A stretch of 64,000 nt of DNA from Corylus avellana (taxonomy: Eukaryota; Streptophyta; Magnoliopsida; Fagales; Betulaceae): NCBI RefSeq assembly GCF_901000735.1, contig NC_081545.1, positions 20,174,100-20,238,099 of the forward strand, in the 5' to 3' direction. The notes beneath the pieces were generated by a model. That model was not told where the DNA came from. It made no database searches and worked only from the letters and a program-made list of their open reading frames with translations. Positions 58,301 to 64,000 of the stretch are shown piece after piece; position 1 is the first letter of the stretch, and each line of letters begins with the position of its first letter. A program made the translations under genes and the position numbers.

Positions 58301-61176
58301 GCTCAAATATTGGGGAGGATTAGAAAAATGGGGCATTTTCCTTGTTATAATTTGAGGGTGCAAACTATAGGTTACATAGTACTTGCTTTGTGTCAGATTT
58401 GCGAACACACCTCCTTTCTCAAATTTTAAAAAGTGACAATCGATTCCTCCAAACTACGCAAAACCTTCATATTACTTTATCTGTTAGCATTTTTTGTTAA
58501 ATTGGATGGAAAATTTTTCACTTGAAGAATAATTTGGACTTAAAAAGGCTATTATACCCGAGATAAGATATGTGAAAAAAAAAAAAAAACAACAACAACA
58601 TTAAAAGAAATTAATTCACCACTGCCTGACCGTGGAGGAGGCCATGGCCTTGGGTTTCCATGGCCAAAGATCCACGGCCACCCGTAGCCATAGAAACGCA
58701 CGACTTAACTATGAGTCTCCCTAGACATAGGGCTAGGCTGTTGTCACCGTGGGTCCTGACCATGGAGACCCACAACTAGGTCATGGGTCTTTGGCCAAGT
58801 GACCCACGGCCAAGCCATGAATCCCCGTGGCAAGGGGAGGCTATGGTAGATTATTATTATTATTATTATTATATGTAAGGGGGATAATTGTATTTTTACA
58901 TATCTCATGCGGGGTATATTGGAAAGAAAATGTCAAATTGGTCATGCGAGGATTTTTTCCTTCCAATTTAACAAAAAAATATTAATAGAGAAGGTAACCT
59001 AAAAGTGTTGAGTAGTTTGAGGGAGTTCATTGTCACTTTTTAAAGTGTGGAAGGTATTTACGAATTGAGTGTTAGTTCAAGGGAATACATGTAGCTTTTC
59101 CCTTCTTTTTTGATAAGTACATTAAAAAACTCCCAACTTTACTTGACAGGGAACAAAAGCAGTTGAAGGACTTACTTTAAAATTGCCAAGATTAAGTACA
59201 GTGACTTTCAGTACAAGAACATTTATAAAGATGCAGAGATTGAGATTACTCCACCTTGATCATGTACACCTTACTGGAGATTATGAGCATGTTTCCAAAG
59301 ATTTAAGGTGGCTCCGTTGGCACGGATTCCCTCTAAAGCTTTTTCCAAACAACTTTTACTCAAGAAACCTAGTTGCGATTGACTTGCGATATAGCAACCT
59401 CACACAAATTTGGAAAAACTCCAAGGTATATTATACCCCTAACCATTAAGCCATAAGTTTTGACATTTTAGTTCTAATATTTTTGTTTCTTTCTTTTCTC
59501 ATTTGTTCAGGAACTGTTCGAGAAGTTGAAATTCCTAAATCTCAGTCATTCTCATTACCTATCTCAGACCCCTAACTTTGCTGGACTCCCTAATCTTGAG
59601 AAACTAATACTCAAAGATTGTACGAGTTTGTTTGAGGTTCACCAATCTATTGGAGATCTTAATAATCTTGTTTTGGTAAATTTGAAAGATTGCAAAAGTC
59701 TTGAAAGTCTACCAAAGAGTTTCTATAGGTTGAAGTCTCTTCAAACTCTCATAATTTCTGGTTGTTCTAGCATTGACAATTTGGCTGAGGAGTTGGGGGA
59801 GATGGAATCCTTGACAACTTTTCTTGCAGATGACACAGCTATAAGACAGGTGCCATGTACCATAGTACAATTGAAGAACCTCAAACACTTGTCATTGTGT
59901 GGGTGTAAAGGATCACCATCTAAGACACTCCCGTCACTTCTTTGGTCTTTCATATACCCAAGGAAAAGTCCAAAGTCAGTCAATCTATTGCCTGCTTCAC
60001 TACAAGGCTTGATCTCACTTAGAGATTTATGTCTAAGCGATTGCAACTTATCAGATGATGCAATTCCTAAAGATCTTGGGAGTTTATGTTCTCTTCAATA
60101 TTTAGATCTACAAAACAATCAGTTTCATAGCTTACCATCGAGCCTTGGTGGTCTTTCAAAACTTCATACTCTCGATTTGGATTATTGCACAAAGCTTCAA
60201 TCAATTCCAGATTTACCACCAAGTTTGAATAGTCTTCGCGCAACAGACTGCACAGCGTTGGAAAGAATGCCAAATCTATCAAATATCTCAAATTTGGAAT
60301 ATTTGTACCTCGCTAATTGCAATAAATTAGTCGAGATTCCAGGCTTGGATACGTTGTTGATGTCCATTAGAGAGATTCAAATGGAAGGGTGCAGCAATCT
60401 AACTAATGCTTTTAAACAAAGAATCCTGGAGGTTAATTCTCTCTCTCTCTCTCTCTCTCTCTCTACCTCTCTTTCTCTAAATACATTTCAAAGCACAACT
60501 TATATACATCATGGTTTTGATGGTACAGGAATGGAGTCTCAGAGGATTTGGTATTGCTTTGGGCATTTTTCTCCCTGGCAATGATATTCCTGATTGGTTT
60601 TCGTATAAGGACGAGGGACCCTCCTTATGTTTTAAAGTACCTCACATTATTGATGGTAATATCCAATGGTTCACTGTATGCATTGTTTACTCAGCATGTC
60701 CTGACAGGATACTAGGTCTTGGTTTTCCTACCAATAGCATTTCAATAATCAATTATACCAAGGGTAGGACTGAGACTATGAGTCCAATAACAACTAATGC
60801 AGTAAATACCGATGACGATGGAGATCACATGTGGCAAGCCAATTTTTCTACACATTGGTTCCATTCGGAGGCTGGTGATGAAGTAGAGGTTATTGTAGAT
60901 TTTGGGTTGGGATTCGATGTTAAGAAGATAGGGGTTTGCCCAGTATACTACATGGTTATTGATGGAAAAATGATTCACTATGCATCTACATCGAATAAGG
61001 GTGTCATTGTTGTTAGTGATGATGAAGATGCATCTACAGATCAGGTTGCAATTAAGTCTAAAAGAAGCCTCGGTGATGATAAAGCAGAATCGAGCCATGG
61101 TTGCTTGGATGATGAACGAGAGCCTAAAAGATTGAGATGCGATCATAATTCTGAAATGAGTATAGATGACGTTTGA
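55353..61176 (+). CDS. TNL3: intact TIR-NB-LRR resistance protein
   Basis: Intracellular immune receptor, about 1150 residues. Exons: 55353-55858, 56421-57522, 59150-59425, 59511-60431, 60529-61176; all introns GT-AG, phases as in TNL2.
A Ser-rich start is followed by the TIR domain (about 18-165) with WTYDAFLSFRGEDTRKNF and CLEEL; Glu93 is the expected NADase residue. NB-ARC: P-loop GMGGMGKTT at 225-233, VLVILDDVD, SRIIITTRD, GLPLALEVLG, and MHD with Asp498.
Exons 3-4 (about 537-935) hold LRRs such as LKFLNLSHSHYLSQTPNF and LVLVNLKDCKSLESLPKSF. Exon 5 starts the C-JID (IFLPGNDIPDWFSYKDEG), which ends near KKIGVCPVYY. A tail of about 70 residues carries an acidic patch and EPKRLRC, a possible nuclear signal.
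Start chosen because TNL1 and TNL2 share it. Specific ligand unknown. Confidence 0.93.
57600..57930. mobile_element. possible solo-LTR or retroelement fragment in TNL3 intron 2
   Basis: This stretch has no counterpart in the matching intron of TNL1 or TNL2. It looks LTR-like: CTATTTAAAGGGGAG resembles a TATA region, followed by a repeated GTCTAGGTTCC word near the end. I could not find a target duplication, so the call is tentative. Confidence 0.3.
58848..58873. repeat. (ATT)n microsatellite in TNL3 intron 2
   Basis: About eight units; the empty counterpart of the Helitron target in TNL2. Confidence 0.9.
60440..60475. repeat. (CT)n microsatellite just after the exon-4 splice donor of TNL3
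   Basis: Intron 4 starts GTTAATTCTCTCTCT, so the donor is separated from the repeat by a few bases. The run is about 34 bp in a 97-bp intron. Confidence 0.85.
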
Positions 61177-61860
61177 AGAAGGAAAGCTCATATCACAATA
61201 AGCAAGCGCATTTCATGATTTTTTTCCTAATTATTTGAATTATGAATCTGGGTTTCTCTAGATTTGATTTGTGTTCAAAGATCTCAATATGGATTCTCAT
61301 TTATTTTTTCTTTTTTTTTTTTTTTTTTTTTTGACATTGATTCTGAAGTTGTTATAACGATTTCTTGTGGCTTCAGTGGAGTACTTTCAATTTTTCTAGT
61401 GGTTTTATCACTTTTTGAATTGCACTTTTGTTTCCTTTTTTCCTACAAGAGTGCAATCCCTAACCAGTTGGAGGTTTCCATGCATCCCTTGGCGTCCATA
61501 TATATTATCTGAAAACTTTGACAGGTTTTAAAAGAATTCCAGTGTCCTATTATCATGCTTTCGGTGGTTATTGCTTGCAGGCAGCAGATACTACATCTAG
61601 GCTAATAGAGGAGAAGCAATTGAAAGCCAAGTCATGAAAGGAAATCAAAGATTGTGCTACCACACCTAGCCATGGCCGCCTCTGGTTTGACGTCCATCAA
61701 GGACAGCTTCCTCTCCCTTGGGTCTTTGATTTCCCTTGAGACGGGAATTTTGATTTCTTTTTAATATTTGGTTGTGTTCAAAATATTGTAATGGAATGTT
61801 GATTGTTGCAGAGTGCATTTTGGTTTATGGCCATCTTTCTTTCATTCTTTCTAGTTTGTG
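61177..61860. other. TNL3 3' region
   Basis: 61177-61260 matches the TNL1/TNL2 3' regions (GGAAAGCTCATATCACAATA). The hydrophobic 66-codon frame seen there is closed here by an early stop. A long T run follows at about 61308-61332. No gene. Confidence 0.5.
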
Positions 61861-62515
61861 GTGAAAAGGGGTCAGTGGTATTGGCTAAAACCGCTAACCG
61901 TAACTTCTAAGGCTGTTAGTAAAATTTACTAACCGCTTTCGTTAACTGCCTATACGGTTAGCGGTTTTTAAAGGGAAAAAAAATAAAAAAAATAGTTCTT
62001 GGCTTAGCTCGTCATTTTCCCTGACTAGCCGAGTACTCGAAGCTTGGCTCTTAGCTCGCTCAGCTTAAGTGCTTGACTAAGGCAATATTTACAGGATTAG
62101 GGAAGAATATGTGCTTTATATAGATAAGTGAAGGTGGAAGTGGTGCGGTTTTTTTTTTTTTTTTTTTGATGTGGGACAAACAAGAGGCAATTGAAAACAT
62201 TTGTAGTTGTCAGTGTGGAAGTCTGGGATAAGGCCAAGAGGCAAATTAAAAACCTCACTCTCCATGTGTCAGTGTTCTTGGCTTCATTCCCAACGCGTCT
62301 TTTTAAAAACTTAATATTACATTATATAACATACAAACAATATATTTTTATTGTATATTAAATAAATTATATACAATTAATATATATTCACTAATGTTAA
62401 TAATATATATATATATATATATATAAAGAGAAAGAGAGAGAAGTTAGCGGTTTTGAAAACACCACTAACAACTAACCGCGGTTAGCAGTTAATAATTGCC
62501 CACCCTTTCACGGTT
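61861..62515. mobile_element. possible non-autonomous hAT-like element
   Basis: CCGCTAACCG and GGTTAGCGG words cluster near both ends (61890-61970 and 62440-62520), like hAT subterminal repeats. Outer words GTGAAAAGGGG and CCCACCCTTTCAC are weakly inverted. No coding capacity and no clear target duplication. An (AT)n run lies at about 62403-62425. Confidence 0.4.
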
Positions 62516-63100
62516 AGCAGGTTGGAAGGAAATGAGATCTCATTAGAATTGAACCAAAATTATTAAAATCGAAATTAAAAAAATAAAGAATGAAAAATAC
62601 CCCACATTTTTATTATTTATTTTTTTAAGCCCAATAAAAATTTATTATATTATTTTTTTTTAAAAAAAAAAAACTAAAACCAATCTGCCAAGGGGGGTCG
62701 GCCAGCAGCCACCCCCAATGACGCTTGGGAGTGGCTGCGACTACCCCCGAGGGGCTCTAAGGGTGGTCTTGGCCAACCTCGACTTATGTTATGGGTGGCG
62801 GACCAGCCAAAGTTTCTTCAGCTTTGGCCTTTTTTTTTTTTTTTTTTTTTTCTGTAAACTTAGGGATAAATAATCCTTACTCATATTCTTCTCATTTTTT
62901 TTTTTTTAAAAAAAATGAATAAGTATTCATCTTCATAGGGGAATAGTTATTCTCATGAGAATAACTATTCCTACTAATGGTATGTCAAGCAAATGAACAA
63001 TTATTTCATAGGAATAGTCATTGTATTCAAGGAACTTATTTCACAAACCAAATGAGCCTTGAGATTTTTTTTTTTTTTTTTTTTTTTTTTAAGGCATATA
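62516..63100. other. intergenic DNA with nested MITE-like pieces
   Basis: About 62680-62820 carries GGGTGGTC/GGCCACCC-type words like those in the foldback arms near 33295 and 35985. A 32-bp perfect palindrome is at 62940-62971. The word AACCAAATGAGCCTTGAG (63046-63063) resembles a MITE terminus. No gene. Confidence 0.4.
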
Positions 63101-63440
63101 TTTAAATATGGCTTTGTACACCAATGGAGACAGTAAATGAATAAACAATTTTTGTTCTTTTGAGATATGACTCTTCTTCTTCGCTCTTAACTCGGTGGTG
63201 AGACTCTACTAAATTTCTCCTCTTTGGATTGTGTGCCTTAATCCCTTTTCTATCCCCCGTTCCTATCTTATTCTTCCAAATTCGTTTTTCCTGCAATTCT
63301 TATTGTTTTTCAATAATACTTTGAATTGTCCAACATCACTGCATTTGGAGGGCATACAAGAAGGAAAACTAATGAAGCAATCCATTATTAAAAAAATAAA
63401 CACTAATTCAATGCATGGTTGGTTGGAACGATTATATTAG
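63101..63440. repeat. dispersed repeat of the TNL array, fourth copy
   Basis: TTTAAATATGGCTTTGTACACCAATGGAGACAG and following match 21195-21400 and 38015-38260. It ends at the GGAGGGCATA stretch. Its place after TNL3 matches its place after TNL1, so it marks the unit of duplication. Confidence 0.6.
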
Positions 63441-64000
63441 TATTGTGAGATAATTGAAAAATAAAGATGTAGTTTCTAACATTATTCTTTAAGTAATTGA
63501 TACTTATATTTTTATTTGTGATAAATGCAAAATTGGTCTATGTGGTTTGCCTAATTTACAAATCACTTCATGTGGTTTAAAAAATAATTTATAGATCAAT
63601 AGAGTAGGCCAAAATAACATTTTACTCCCTGAACTCATTTTCCATTAAATGACTTAACAGAAACTGTTTCATTGCCACCTTACACCCAATAAAAATAAGA
63701 CCTGTGTTCTCTTTTTATTTATACTTTTAAAAAATAACAAATAAGCTTTTCCACGTCATTGTCATACTCCAACACACATTCAACGTCAAATTAAATAAAC
63801 CTAATCACTCTATATCACCCTGTTCCACCGTCATCTTCATCTTCCTCACCGATTCACTATCCATGCTGTCGTCTTCATCTTCCCCATCGATTATTGCGTC
63901 AATCCCCACCGATTCTTGCCGTCGTCTTCATTTTTATCTTCTCCACCAATTCTTGCGTCCATCTCGCCGGAAACGTCACGACGGTAAGCCACCTTGCTTT
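63441..64000. other. window end, possible left arm of another foldback element
   Basis: 63522-63660 (GATAAATGCAAAATTGGTCT onward) is worded like the arms of the foldback elements at 3099 and 33010. The partner arm would lie beyond the window. The CT-rich end (about 63830-63980) has repeated GTCGTCTTCATCTTC words. No gene. Confidence 0.35.

Noticed and set aside
1..64000. CRISPR arrays, operons, ribosome binding sites
   Set aside because: The window is plant nuclear DNA with spliced genes. The direct repeats seen are LTRs, minisatellites and target duplications.

Overview
This window is nuclear DNA from a dicot plant. The evidence is AT-rich sequence, spliced TIR-NB-LRR resistance genes (a class missing from grasses), and dense plant transposons. 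A woody rosid is my guess from the look of the genes, not something the sequence proves. Four runs of N (26-125, 2424-2479, 44482-44501, 50088-50187) mark assembly gaps.

The backbone is a tandem array of three paralogous TIR-NB-LRR (TNL) genes, all on the + strand with the same five-exon plan: TIR, NB-ARC, linker/first LRRs, LRRs, C-JID plus tail. TNL1 (4281-13735) is a pseudogene with nonsense codons, frameshifts, a damaged splice site and two retroelement insertions. TNL2 (39038-47718) has one open frame of about 1086 codons, but carries MHN instead of MHD and has lost its C-terminal tail to a 1-base deletion. TNL3 (55353-61176) is intact, about 1150 codons. The sequences between the genes are also duplicated, so TNL1, TNL2 and TNL3 serve as empty-site references for one another and many insertions can be placed to the base.

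Layout: 1-4280, MITEs and foldback elements in front of TNL1. 4281-14488, TNL1 with a LINE in intron 1 and a Ty3/gypsy-type element in intron 2. 14489-18746, a gag-only copia-like LTR element. 19113-20508, a 1.4-kb TRIM-like element with 165-bp LTRs. About 21599-30353, a rearranged, defective endogenous pararetrovirus (Caulimoviridae; florendovirus-like by layout and by its TA-repeat edge), with inverted and duplicated pieces and its own promoter. 31938-38006, MITEs and a Mutator-like element with a 9-bp target duplication that carries a glucosyltransferase fragment and a nested copia element whose LTRs face each other. 39038-48000, TNL2 with a Helitron in intron 2. 50188-55125, a hAT element with a full transposase gene whose right end lies about 230 bp upstream of TNL3. 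55353-61176, TNL3. 61860-64000, further MITE-like and dispersed repeats.

Only three loci look able to make a full-length protein: TNL2, TNL3 and the hAT transposase. The TNLs would act as intracellular immune receptors: the TIR domain as NADase, NB-ARC as the nucleotide switch, and LRR/C-JID as the recognition end. All homology calls rest on motifs read by eye; no database search was run.
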